Assembly (NCBI GenBank): GCA_947176895.1
Contig: CAMWSK010000020.1
Span: 1-45,721, forward strand
Source: an uncultured Prevotellaceae bacterium
GTDB taxonomy: Bacteria > Bacteroidota > Bacteroidia > Bacteroidales > Bacteroidaceae
Reading direction: 5' to 3'
DNA length: 45,721 bases
This document shows positions 7,405-15,598 of the stretch, piece after piece. Every line of letters starts with the position of its first letter. Position 1 is the stretch's first letter. The translations under genes were made by a program, and so were the position numbers. Below the pieces are notes generated by a model that saw only the letters and a program-made list of their open reading frames with translations, did not search any database and was not told where the DNA came from.

Positions 7405-8424
7405 ATGAAGTCATTTCTGAACGTAGAAGACCTGGGCAGTCTGCGCCAGGCATTGGCCGAGGCCACAGAGATAAAGAACAATCGTTTCAAGTATGTGGAG
7501 AAGGGGCGCAACAAGACCGCCCTGCTGGTGTTCTTCAACAATAGTCTGCGCACGCGTCTCAGCACCCAAAAGGCTGCCCAAAACTTGGGTATGAACGTGA
7601 TTGTGCTTGACGTGAATGCCGGGGCCTGGAAACTGGAGACAGAGCACGGCGTGGTGATGGACGGTGACAAGAGCGAGCATCTGCTGGAGGCCATTCCTGT
7701 GATGGGCAGTTATTGTGACATCATCGGCATACGTTCCTTTGCCAGCCTCACGGACCGCGAGTATGATTATGCCGAGACCGTCTACAACCAGTTTGTGAAG
7801 TACAGCGGTCGTCCCGTGTTTGCCATGGAGACGGCCACCGTACATCCCCTGCAGGCTTTCGCCGACCTGATTACCATCAATGAGTGGGCCGCCAAGCGTC
7901 CTGCCGACAGACCCGTGAAGGTGGTGCTCACCTGGGCACCCCATCCCCGTGCCTTGCCTCAGGCCGTGCCCAACAGCTTTGCCCAATGGATGCTGGCTGC
8001 CCAGGCTCCCGGTGCGGCTTTGCCTCAGGGAATCGAGTTTGTGATTACTCATCCCATTGGCTATGAGCTGGACCCCAAGTTCACGAAGGGTGCCACCATC
8101 GAGTATGATCAGATGAAGGCCTTTAAAGATGCCGATTTCGTCTATGCCAAGAACTGGAGCTGCCCGGGTGTCAGCCGTATAGAGGCCTACGGACGCGTAC
8201 TGAACGACTATGACACGATGCTCGATTGGACGGTGAGCGCCCGCCAGATGGACGTAACGAACAATGCCCATTTCATGCACTGCCTGCCCGTGCGCCGCAA
8301 CATGATTGTCACCGACGATGTGATTGAAGCACCCACTTCGCTGGTGATTCCCGAGGCCGCCAACCGCGAGATTTCTGCCACCGTGGTACTGAAGCGCATG
8401 CTGGACGCGCTGAACTCACATTAA
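7405..8424 (+). CDS. argF': N-succinylornithine transcarbamylase
   Basis: 339 residues. It carries the carbamoyl-phosphate loop in the variant form FFNNSLRTRLSTQ (residues 43-55) rather than the STRTR of ornithine transcarbamylases, the HPLQAFADL motif, and HCLPVRRNM near the C-terminus. These are marks of the N-acylornithine transcarbamylase branch known from Xanthomonas (acetyl) and Bacteroides fragilis (succinyl). Residue 90 (GDKSEH) is the position known to decide acyl preference: Glu gives acetyl, Pro gives succinyl in B. fragilis. Here it is Ser, a substitution reported to give succinyl activity in the Xanthomonas enzyme. The protein is longer than my memory of the B. fragilis enzyme by about 20 residues, mainly in a loop near residues 195-205. 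Last gene of the arginine operon, 33 bp after the ligase. Confidence 0.93.
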   Translation: MKSFLNVEDLGSLRQALAEATEIKNNRFKYVEKGRNKTALLVFFNNSLRTRLSTQKAAQNLGMNVIVLDVNAGAWKLETEHGVVMDGDKSEHLLEAIPVMGSYCDIIGIRSFASLTDREYDYAETVYNQFVKYSGRPVFAMETATVHPLQAFADLITINEWAAKRPADRPVKVVLTWAPHPRALPQAVPNSFAQWMLAAQAPGAALPQGIEFVITHPIGYELDPKFTKGATIEYDQMKAFKDADFVYAKNWSCPGVSRIEAYGRVLNDYDTMLDWTVSARQMDVTNNAHFMHCLPVRRNMIVTDDVIEAPTSLVIPEAANREISATVVLKRMLDALNSH

Positions 8425-8463
8425 AACAATCGCCAAATCGCTATTGATTTAAACAAACAGACT

Positions 8464-9270
8464 ATGAAAATATTAGTAGCACTTTTGTCGGGCACCGCTT
8501 TTCTGCTCGGCTCGTTGATTTATTCACAGAGTAACGCATCCGGTTTCGCCTTGGCCGGAAAAACCAGAAAGGTGGTAGCCAGCAAGGTCTATGTAACGAA
8601 AGAAATTCCCGTGACGGATTTCAAAAAGATCCGTTTGGCGGGCAGTGCGGACATGACGTTCGTTCAAAAGCCGGGTGCTCCGCGTGTGGAGGTGTACACG
8701 TCCGATAACATCGTGGAGCTCTTGGACATCCATGTGGAAAGAGGCACCCTGTGTGTGGGTTTCAAGAACAATGTCAGTGTTTCCTTCAAGAAACTTGAGG
8801 TGCGTGTCTATGCGGAATCATTGACGGACATAAGTCTGTCGGGGTCGGGTGATATCGAGATTAAGAAGGGTCTTCGTCTGAGCGATGACCTGACCATCAA
8901 CCTGGCCGGTTCGGGAGATGTGGAAGTGGGTAGCATCACTTGTCGTCATCTGCGTGTTTCTCTCTCCGGTTCCGGTGATGTGAAACTTGGCAAGGTAACC
9001 TCGGAGAGCACCGAGATTGGTGTTGTGGGTTCGGGTGATGTTTCCCTGAAAGGGGCCACATACGAGGCTACTTACAGCGTTACCGGTTCCGGTGATATCA
9101 ATGCCAAGGATCATAAAGCCCATCATGTAAGTGCCAAAGTGATAGGTTCCGGCGATATCAGTTGCTTTGCGGAGGAACATCTGGAGGCCCGTGTCAGTGG
9201 CACCGGCGAGATTGGCTACAAGGGCAATCCCATGGTGGACGCTTCCAAGAAGGGCGTGAAGAGGTTGTAA
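8464..9270 (+). CDS. Secreted DUF2807 (head GIN domain) beta-helix protein
   Basis: 268 residues. The signal peptide (about residues 1-21) has a likely cleavage site before QSNASG, which places Gln at +1 as is frequent in Bacteroidota secreted proteins. The mature part has seven repeats of about 18-21 residues built on SGSGDVxxxG (for example LSGSGDIEI, LAGSGDVEV, LSGSGDVKL, VVGSGDVSL, VTGSGDINA), typical of the DUF2807 family and predicted to form a parallel beta-helix. It is 39 bp after argF' with no clear promoter, so it may be read from the arginine operon. The function of the family is not established. A strong hairpin terminator follows. Confidence 0.88.
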   Translation: MKILVALLSGTAFLLGSLIYSQSNASGFALAGKTRKVVASKVYVTKEIPVTDFKKIRLAGSADMTFVQKPGAPRVEVYTSDNIVELLDIHVERGTLCVGFKNNVSVSFKKLEVRVYAESLTDISLSGSGDIEIKKGLRLSDDLTINLAGSGDVEVGSITCRHLRVSLSGSGDVKLGKVTSESTEIGVVGSGDVSLKGATYEATYSVTGSGDINAKDHKAHHVSAKVIGSGDISCFAEEHLEARVSGTGEIGYKGNPMVDASKKGVKRL

Positions 9271-9289
9271 AGACAAGGCAGGCACAAGC

Positions 9290-9335
9290 AAAAACAACGC
9301 AGGCGGTGGGAATGCCCATCGCCTGCGTTGTTTTT
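9290..9335. terminator. Bidirectional hairpin terminator
   Basis: A perfect 16-bp inverted repeat (9290-9305 and 9320-9335) that continues inward with GTGGG/CCCAT around a 4-base loop. It has an A-run on the left arm and a T-run on the right arm, so it can terminate both the DUF2807 gene (+) and the convergent metallophosphoesterase gene (-). Confidence 0.9.
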
Positions 9336-9385
9336 TGCTTGATAGCATGAAAATTCGTTGTTGTCCCGATAAAGTCAAACGGATG

Positions 9386-9877
9386 TTATCGTGCCAGCTC
9401 GATTACTTCCAAATCACGTGGCTTGCCTTCATCCACCGTGAAACGGACCAGCGTGCGGACGGTCTGCCAGCCCTGCAGGCCGGCGGCTCCGGGATTGATG
9501 TGCAGCAGGCCCAGTTGAGGGTCGGGCATCACCTTTAATATATGGCTGTGCCCCGAGATGAAGAGGCCGGGCGGACGGTTGTACAGAAACGTACGGATGC
9601 GGGGGTCGTATTTGCCGGGATAGCCTCCGATGTGGGTCATCAACACGTCCAGTCCCTCGCACGACCAACGCAATTTCTCGGGCAGCAGGCGGCGCAGGTC
9701 ACCCCCGTCGATGTTGCCGTGCACGGCACGCACGGGTGCTATCTGTTGCAGATTCTCCAACACCTCCAGCGAACCGATGTCGCCCGCATGCCACACTTCG
9801 TCTACGCCCTCGAAATATTGGGCGTAGCGCGGGTCCCAATAAGCATGGGTGTCGCTGAGCAGTCCGATGCGTTTCAT
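9386..9877 (-). CDS. YfcE/MJ0936-type metallophosphoesterase
   Basis: 163 residues from ATG at 9877 (MKRIGLLSDTHAYWD). The upstream extension to 10024 overlaps the MATE gene and has no family resemblance. Metal-binding motifs of the calcineurin-like fold are all present: SDTHAY (residues 8-13), HAGDIGS, HGNIDGGD and SGHSHILK. Small members of this family are manganese-dependent phosphodiesterases with poorly known natural substrates. Its start codon overlaps the MATE stop codon by four bases (ATGA), so the two are co-translated. Confidence 0.9.
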   Translation of the reverse strand: MKRIGLLSDTHAYWDPRYAQYFEGVDEVWHAGDIGSLEVLENLQQIAPVRAVHGNIDGGDLRRLLPEKLRWSCEGLDVLMTHIGGYPGKYDPRIRTFLYNRPPGLFISGHSHILKVMPDPQLGLLHINPGAAGLQGWQTVRTLVRFTVDEGKPRDLEVIELAR

Positions 9878-11259
9878 TGTGCGGTCCGGGCCTTTGCCTT
9901 GCGTTGCTTGATGTGGCGAACGAGCCAGATGAACATGCCCAGGGCGAAGATAAAGCTGACCATGTCGCTCACCGGGATGGCCCACCATACGCCGTCGAAA
10001 CCCATCCATTGGGGCAGGAGCCACAGGGCGGGAACCAGAACCAGCAGTTGGCGCGAGAGCGAGAGGAACACGCTCTTGCCCGCATGGCCGATGCTTTGGA
10101 AGAAATTACTGATCACCATCTGGGCACCCACGATGGGGAACACGGCCACATCGATGCGGAAGCCGTGGGTTGCGATGGCCACCACATCGGGTTCGCTGAC
10201 AAAGCAGCGCACCACTTCCTCGGCAAAGAAGGTGCCCACGACCCAGCCGCAGAGGGTGACCAGCGTGCCGCCGAGGATGGTGAGGCGCAGCACGTGCCAC
10301 ACACGATGGTCCTGCCGGGCACCCCAGTTGTAGCCCGCAATGGGCTGCATGCCTTGGTTCAGTCCCATCACAATCATCAGGAAGCAGAACACCACGCGGT
10401 TGTCGATGCCGTAAGCCGCCACGGCCACGTCGCCGCCATCCTTGACAGGCAACATGCTGCCATAGGTGAGCATTTGGTTGTTGATGAACAGCACCACGAT
10501 ACATGCGCAGGCGTTCATCAGGAAAGGGCTGGCCCCGATACTCAGAATCTGGCGGATGATACGAAGGTCAGGACGATAGATGCCACGTTGGAAATAAATT
10601 ACTTCGGTGGGTTTGCTCAGGATATGGAACTGCCACACAAGAGCCACAATCTGCGAGATGACGGTGGCTTGGGCCACTCCCTGTATGCCCATGCCCAGAT
10701 GGACCATGAAGACGTAGTCGAGCACACAATTCAGCGTTACGGCAAGCAGGTTACATTGCATGGCAATGGAAGGATGCCCCGTCGCACGCAGGATGCTGTT
10801 CAGGCCAAAGAATGTGTGGCTGAAAACGTTGCCATAAAGCAACATCGACATGTAGGAACGCGCAAAAGGCAGAGAATTGTCGGTGGCGCCAAATAAATAA
10901 AGGAGAGGATCAAGGAAGGCCAGACAGACAAAGGTCACTCCCAGTCCGATAATAAGGTTCAGCGTCATGGCATTGCCCATCACCCGGTTGGCGGTGTGAT
11001 AGTCCTTTTGGCCCAGGCGGATGCTGATGACGCTGCCGGCTCCCACGCCCACCATGGCACCGAAAGCGGTGGCCAGATTCATGAAAGGTAGCGTGGCCGT
11101 CATGCCACCGATGGCATATCCGCCCACATAATTTCCGATAAAATAACTGTCGGCAATGTTCAGGATGCTGGTTGCCGTCATGGCAATGATGGCCGGCAAG
11201 GCATATTGCCATAGCAGCCGAGGCACACTTTTTGTGCTCAGTTCAGTGATATTATCCAT
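9874..11259 (-). CDS. MATE-family multidrug/metabolite exporter
   Basis: 461 residues with about twelve hydrophobic segments. The N-terminal part (VPRLLWQYALPAIIAMTATSILNIADSYFIGNYVG) and the internal duplication starting around residue 235 are typical of MATE transporters, most like the DinF/MepA-type branch. It should export organic cations or metabolites using a sodium or proton gradient; the substrate is unknown. It is transcribed leftward from its own promoter and is followed with a four-base overlap by the metallophosphoesterase gene. Confidence 0.9.
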   Translation of the reverse strand: MDNITELSTKSVPRLLWQYALPAIIAMTATSILNIADSYFIGNYVGGYAIGGMTATLPFMNLATAFGAMVGVGAGSVISIRLGQKDYHTANRVMGNAMTLNLIIGLGVTFVCLAFLDPLLYLFGATDNSLPFARSYMSMLLYGNVFSHTFFGLNSILRATGHPSIAMQCNLLAVTLNCVLDYVFMVHLGMGIQGVAQATVISQIVALVWQFHILSKPTEVIYFQRGIYRPDLRIIRQILSIGASPFLMNACACIVVLFINNQMLTYGSMLPVKDGGDVAVAAYGIDNRVVFCFLMIVMGLNQGMQPIAGYNWGARQDHRVWHVLRLTILGGTLVTLCGWVVGTFFAEEVVRCFVSEPDVVAIATHGFRIDVAVFPIVGAQMVISNFFQSIGHAGKSVFLSLSRQLLVLVPALWLLPQWMGFDGVWWAIPVSDMVSFIFALGMFIWLVRHIKQRKAKARTAQ

Positions 11260-11282
11260 AAAATAGTTCTGTTTTATGGGTG

Positions 11283-11290
11283 CAAAGGTA
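11283..11290 (-). promoter_or_regulatory. -7 box of the MATE gene
   Basis: Read on the minus strand, TACCTTTG matches TAnnTTTG and lies 24 bp upstream of the MATE start. No good -33 TTG is seen. It is divergent from the mmdA promoter. Confidence 0.55.
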
Positions 11291-11335
11291 GCGAAAAAAG
11301 TGAGCGGAAAGAGCGGTAATGTAAATAATAAAGCC

Positions 11336-11343
11336 TAAATTTG
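11336..11343 (+). promoter_or_regulatory. -7 box of the mmd operon
   Basis: TAAATTTG (TAnnTTTG) lies 41 bp upstream of the mmdA start. No clear -33 element is visible. It shares a 125-bp spacer with the divergent MATE promoter. Confidence 0.55.
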
Positions 11344-11384
11344 CACATACTATTCGATTAAATCAAACTTATAACACTTATAAA

Positions 11385-12956
11385 ATGAGTACACAGACAG
11401 AAAAAATCAAGGAACTGGTGGCGTTGCGCCAGAAAGCTCGTTTGGGAGGTGGCGAGAAGGCCATCGAAAAGCAGCATGCAAAGGGTAAGTACACGGCTCG
11501 CGAACGTATCGCCATGTTGCTGGACGAGGGTAGCTTCGAGGAAATGGACATGTTCGTCGAGCACCGTTGCTACAACTTCGGCATGGAGAAAAAACACTAT
11601 TTGGGCGACGGCGTGGTGACGGGTAGCGGCACCATCGACGGGCGTCTGGTATATGTGTTTGCCCAGGACTTCACCGTGAGTGCCGGCTCCCTGTCCGAGA
11701 TGTTGGCCAGCAAGATTTGCAAGGTGATGGACATTGCCATGAAGGTGGGTGCTCCCGTCATTGGTCTGAACGACTCGGGCGGTGCCCGTCTGCAGGAGGG
11801 CATCAACGCTTTGGCCGGTTATGCCGAGATTTTCCAGCGCAACATCATGGCCAGCGGCGTGATTCCCCAAATCAGTGCCATCATGGGTCCTTGTGCCGGC
11901 GGTGCCGTATATAGCCCGGCTCTGACCGACTTCACGCTGATGATGGAGGGCACCTCCTACATGTTCCTCACGGGTCCTGCCGTGGTGAAGACCGTGTTGG
12001 GCGAGGTGGTTACCCAGGAGCAGTTGGGCGGCGCCAGCGTGCATGGTACCAAGAGCGGTGTGACCCATTTCACCGCCAGCACCGAGGAGGAGGCCATCGC
12101 CATGATAAAGAAGCTGATAAGCTACATTCCTCAGAACAACTTGGAACACACTCCTCACGTGGAGTGCACTGACCCCATCAACCGCCTGGAGGATTCGTTG
12201 AACGAGATTATTCCCGAGAATCCCAACATGCCCTATGACATGTACGAGGTGATTGCCGGTATTACCGACAACAGCGAGTTCTTCGAGATTCAGCCCAACT
12301 TCGCCCGCAATATCATTATCGGCTTTGCCCGTTTCAACGGTCAAAGTGTGGGCATCGTGGCCAACCAGCCCAAGCAGCTGGCCGGTGTGTTGGACAGCAA
12401 TGCCAGCCGTAAGGCCGCCCGCTTCGTGCGTTTCTGCGATGCGTTCAACATTCCCATTGTGACTTTGGTGGACGTTCCCGGCTTCCTGCCCGGCACAGGT
12501 CAGGAATACAATGCCGTGATTCTGCATGGTGCCAAGTTGCTGTATGCCTATGGCGAGGCTACCGTACCCAAAATCACGGTTACGTTGCGTAAGAGCTATG
12601 GCGGTTCCCATATCGTGATGAGCTGTAAACAGCTGCGGGGCGACATCAACTATGCCTGGCCCTCAGCCGAGATTGCCGTGATGGGTGCCGCAGGTGCCGC
12701 CAGTGTGCTCTATGCCAAGGAAGCCAAAGCCCTGAAGGAAGAGGGCAAGGTGGAAGAGGCCAAGGCCTTCATCAAGGAGAAGGAGGACGAATACACCAAG
12801 CTGTTCGCCAACCCCTACAATGCTGCCCGCTATGGCTATATCGATGACGTTATCGAACCTCGCAACACACGCTTCCGCGTGATTCGTGCTCTGGAGCAGA
12901 TGAAGAACAAGAAACTGACCAATCCTGCCAAGAAGCATGGCAACATTCCTTTGTAA
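11385..12956 (+). CDS. mmdA: Methylmalonyl-CoA decarboxylase alpha subunit (carboxyltransferase)
   Basis: 523 residues, an acyl-CoA carboxyltransferase with N- and C-lobes. Visible features are [20 protein letters not shown] (about residues 126-145) with the oxyanion glycines, [17 protein letters not shown], and the C-lobe segments [13 protein letters not shown] and [12 protein letters not shown]. It moves the carboxyl group from methylmalonyl-CoA to biotin on the carrier protein. Alone it could also be a propionyl-CoA carboxylase beta subunit, but the downstream OadG-, biotin- and OadB-like genes make the sodium-pumping decarboxylase the better call. First gene of a four-gene operon. The methylmalonyl-CoA epimerase gene often found next to mmdA is absent. 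Confidence 0.93.
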   Translation: MSTQTEKIKELVALRQKARLGGGEKAIEKQHAKGKYTARERIAMLLDEGSFEEMDMFVEHRCYNFGMEKKHYLGDGVVTGSGTIDGRLVYVFAQDFTVSAGSLSEMLASKICKVMDIAMKVGAPVIGLNDSGGARLQEGINALAGYAEIFQRNIMASGVIPQISAIMGPCAGGAVYSPALTDFTLMMEGTSYMFLTGPAVVKTVLGEVVTQEQLGGASVHGTKSGVTHFTASTEEEAIAMIKKLISYIPQNNLEHTPHVECTDPINRLEDSLNEIIPENPNMPYDMYEVIAGITDNSEFFEIQPNFARNIIIGFARFNGQSVGIVANQPKQLAGVLDSNASRKAARFVRFCDAFNIPIVTLVDVPGFLPGTGQEYNAVILHGAKLLYAYGEATVPKITVTLRKSYGGSHIVMSCKQLRGDINYAWPSAEIAVMGAAGAASVLYAKEAKALKEEGKVEEAKAFIKEKEDEYTKLFANPYNAARYGYIDDVIEPRNTRFRVIRALEQMKNKKLTNPAKKHGNIPL

Positions 12957-12977
12957 ATCAAATTATAACTTCAGAAT

Positions 12978-13307
12978 ATGACATTCCTAAGCATTACGGT
13001 CGACACGTGGATGTTGGCCGGAATATCCATAGCCACCGTATTCTCCATACTGGTGATTCTGGTGGTTGTCTTGCTGCTGTTCGGCTTGATTAGCAAGGCT
13101 GGAAACAATCCTGCTGTGTCTGCAAAAGCACAGGTGAAGCCTTTGTCTTCGGCTTCGGAGGAGGAACTGGCGGCCGTGGCTGTGGCTCTTCATCTTTATC
13201 GGAAAGACGTCCACGACCAGGAAAGCGGTGTGCTCACTCTGCGCGAGACGGAGAGCCATTGGCACAGCGAATTGAACCCCACTTTTGATAATAATAACGT
13301 AGAATAA
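12978..13307 (+). CDS. OadG-like small membrane subunit of the decarboxylase
   Basis: 109 residues. A single long hydrophobic helix (about residues 12-40, ending VVLLLFGLISKA) is followed by a soluble tail with the EEELAAVAVALHLY segment that is recognisable in OadG/MmdD subunits. In known complexes this subunit anchors the carboxyltransferase to the membrane and binds zinc near its C-terminus. It is 21 bp after mmdA and 23 bp before the biotin carrier gene, in the usual operon order. Confidence 0.85.
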   Translation: MTFLSITVDTWMLAGISIATVFSILVILVVVLLLFGLISKAGNNPAVSAKAQVKPLSSASEEELAAVAVALHLYRKDVHDQESGVLTLRETESHWHSELNPTFDNNNVE

Positions 13308-13330
13308 AACCAACAGACAAGTTATAGTCA

Positions 13331-14035
13331 ATGAAAGAATTTAGTTTCAAACTCAACGGTAAGGATTTCAAAGCCCAGGTAGACGAGAAAGGTGACGGCC
13401 GGTTGACCATCACCGTGAACGGGAAGGCATATAGTGTGGAAGTTCCCGAACAGGCAAAGGCTGTTGCCCCTCATGTGGTTCGTCCCACGGCCGCAGTTGC
13501 CGGTGGCGCCCCTGTGGCACGTCCTGCCGCCAGCTCGGTGTCGGAGAATGTTGTTGCCCCTCTGCCCGGCACCATCACTTCGGTGGCTGTGAAAGAGGGT
13601 CAGAAGGTGAAGCGCGGCGACGTGGTGGTAGTGATGGAGGCCATGAAGATGGCCAACGACATCGTTGCCAACCAGGATGGCGTGGTGACCCGTGTGGTGG
13701 CCCAGCCGGGTCAAAGTGTGAATCAAGGCGATGTGCTGGTGGAGATTCAGGGTGAGGCCGCTTCTCAGGCTGCTCCCTCTGCCGCTCCTGCTCCTGCCCC
13801 TCATGCCGCTCCTGCGGCTGATGCCGGTGCTGTGGTGGCTCCCCTGCCCGGCACCATCAAGCAGATTAAGGTGAAGGCCGGTCAGGATGTGCAGCGCGGC
13901 GACGTGCTGGTCACCTTGGAGGCCATGAAGATGGAGAATGATATTCAGGCCACGCAAGCCGGTAAGGTGAAGGCTGTGTTGGTACAGAGCGATCAGCAGG
14001 TACAGCAGGGTGATGTCTTGGTAGAATTTGAGTAA
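13331..14035 (+). CDS. Biotin carboxyl carrier protein with two biotinyl domains
   Basis: 234 residues. It has an N-terminal small beta-rich part (1-45) and an Ala/Pro linker. A first biotinyl domain (about 71-142) contains VMEAMKMAND with biotin-site Lys106. A second Ala/Pro linker follows, then a second biotinyl domain (about 166-234) with TLEAMKMEND, Lys200. The usual carrier in this complex has a single C-terminal domain, so this one appears internally duplicated. The two domains share VVAPLPGTI starts and QGDVLVE ends. It shuttles CO2 from the carboxyltransferase to the membrane decarboxylase. Both lysines lie in intact EAMKM motifs, so both could be biotinylated. Confidence 0.92.
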   Translation: MKEFSFKLNGKDFKAQVDEKGDGRLTITVNGKAYSVEVPEQAKAVAPHVVRPTAAVAGGAPVARPAASSVSENVVAPLPGTITSVAVKEGQKVKRGDVVVVMEAMKMANDIVANQDGVVTRVVAQPGQSVNQGDVLVEIQGEAASQAAPSAAPAPAPHAAPAADAGAVVAPLPGTIKQIKVKAGQDVQRGDVLVTLEAMKMENDIQATQAGKVKAVLVQSDQQVQQGDVLVEFE

Positions 14036-14055
14036 GTTAAAGAGGAGGCATCATT

Positions 14056-15342
14056 ATGAAACTGTTTAATCGATTTTTAGGTGTCGTGGCTTTGATGCTG
14101 CTGATGGCTGTGCCGGCAATGGCGCAGGATATCAACGTCGGCGAGGGCCTGACCGACTTCTTCCGGGAGATGGGCGTCGTGTCCTTCTTCGTCGGTGACG
14201 GATGGAAGAATGCGGTGATGATAGGCATCGGCTGCGTGTTGCTTTATCTGGCTATCGTGAAGAAGTATGAGCCTTTGCTGTTGCTGCCCATTGCTTTTGG
14301 CATGATGTTGGCCAATCTGCCCGGTGCAGGTATCTACGACAGCCAATTGTGGGCCGACTTTCTTGATGAGGGCAACGCCCACTACCACAGCTACGGCTAC
14401 ATCATGTCTCACGGAGGTCTGCTCGACATCCTCTATATAGGTGTGAAGGCGGGCATCTATCCTTGTCTCATCTTCCTGGGCGTAGGTGCCATGACAGACT
14501 TCGGTCCGTTGATTGCCAACCCCAAGAGCCTGTTGTTGGGTGCTGCCGCACAGATTGGTATTTTTGCCACATTCATTGTCACCCAGATTGACATCCCCGG
14601 CTTCGGATTCTCTCCCGCACAGGCCGGTTCCATCGGCATCATCGGAGGAGCAGACGGCCCCACTGCCATCTTCCTTACCAGTAAGCTGGCTCCCGAGTTG
14701 CTTGGCCCCATTGCGGTGGCGGCCTATAGTTACATGGCTCTGGTGCCTGTGATCCAGCCCCCCATCATGCGTGCGCTCACCACCAAGAAGGAGCGTATGA
14801 TCCGCATGGAGCAGTTGCGTCCCGTGACCAAGAAACAACGTATCATCTTCCCCATCATCGTGGCTGTCGTGGTTACGCTTATCGTTCCCTCTGCAGGCAC
14901 GCTCATCGGTTGCCTCATGTTGGGTAACCTGATGAAGGAGAGCGGTGTGGTGGATCGTTTGAGCAAGACGGCTCAAAACGAGCTGAACAACATCGTGGTC
15001 ATCTTCCTGGGACTGACCGTGGGTGCCACGGCCACCGCATCTTCCTTCCTGAACTTGCAGACAATCGGTATTCTGGTGGTGGGCATTGTGGCCTTTGGCA
15101 TCGGTAGTGCGGGTGGTGTGCTCATGGCCAAGTTCATGAACCTCTTCCTGAAGAAGAAGATCAATCCCCTGATTGGCAGTGCAGGTGTGAGTGCCGTTCC
15201 TATGGCCGCACGTGTGAGCCAGACGGTGGGACAGGAAAGCGATCCCTCGAACTTCCTGCTGATGCACGCTATGGGTCCCAATGTGGCCGGCGTGATCGGT
15301 TCGGCTGTAGCCGCAGGCATCCTGCTCAGTTTCTTAGGATAA
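14056..15342 (+). CDS. mmdB: Sodium-translocating decarboxylase beta subunit (OadB/MmdB-like)
   Basis: 428 residues, very hydrophobic with about nine to eleven membrane segments. It starts with a signal-like segment ending AMAQ. The key ion-path region [20 protein letters not shown] (about residues 194-213), with the Asp that corresponds to the essential residue of Klebsiella OadB, is intact, as are IQPPIMR and the late [19 protein letters not shown] segment. It decarboxylates carboxybiotin and pumps sodium out of the cell. Last gene of the mmd operon, followed by a perfect hairpin terminator. Confidence 0.93.
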   Translation: MKLFNRFLGVVALMLLMAVPAMAQDINVGEGLTDFFREMGVVSFFVGDGWKNAVMIGIGCVLLYLAIVKKYEPLLLLPIAFGMMLANLPGAGIYDSQLWADFLDEGNAHYHSYGYIMSHGGLLDILYIGVKAGIYPCLIFLGVGAMTDFGPLIANPKSLLLGAAAQIGIFATFIVTQIDIPGFGFSPAQAGSIGIIGGADGPTAIFLTSKLAPELLGPIAVAAYSYMALVPVIQPPIMRALTTKKERMIRMEQLRPVTKKQRIIFPIIVAVVVTLIVPSAGTLIGCLMLGNLMKESGVVDRLSKTAQNELNNIVVIFLGLTVGATATASSFLNLQTIGILVVGIVAFGIGSAGGVLMAKFMNLFLKKKINPLIGSAGVSAVPMAARVSQTVGQESDPSNFLLMHAMGPNVAGVIGSAVAAGILLSFLG

Positions 15343-15359
15343 TCGCAGATGTCGCATAA

Positions 15360-15405
15360 TATAATTGGAGCCTCGTCCGCAGGGATGAGGCTCCAATTAT
15401 ATTTA
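15360..15405 (+). terminator. Terminator of the mmd operon
   Basis: A perfect 15-bp inverted repeat (15360-15374 and 15387-15401) with a 12-base loop, followed by a T/A-rich tail. It lies 18 bp after the mmdB stop. Confidence 0.88.
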
Positions 15406-15436
15406 TATATAAGGTGAAACCTGCCTCAAAGTAGGG

Positions 15437-15453
15437 ACGTGTCTTTGACACGT
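15437..15453. repeat. Short perfect palindrome ACGTGTC-TTT-GACACGT
   Basis: A 7-bp inverted repeat with a 3-bp centre, in the spacer between the mmd terminator and the SulP terminator hairpin. It is preceded by GTAGGG. It is not associated with a promoter and may be a remnant of a dispersed repeat. Function unknown. Confidence 0.5.
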
Positions 15454-15540
15454 TGGAACCTTTCTGTCGCTGATTAACGGGCAATCCGGGTTCAAGGTGT
15501 AGAAGACATGTCACTCCATGGTGGATGAGTCCGGTAATGC

Positions 15541-15578
15541 AGACGGCCCCCGGTTTCGCGAGAAACCGGGGGCCGTCT
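15541..15578 (-). terminator. GC-rich hairpin downstream of the SulP gene
   Basis: A perfect 16-bp inverted repeat (15541-15556 and 15563-15578) around a 6-base loop, 20 bp after the SulP stop. It has no T-run on the minus strand, so it may act as a 3' stabiliser or a factor-assisted terminator. Confidence 0.7.
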
Positions 15579-15598
15579 GTATATCTTTGCCTCGCTGT

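Noticed and set aside
11358..12611. 417-codon minus-strand frame
   Set aside because: Antisense of mmdA, which has full family motifs.
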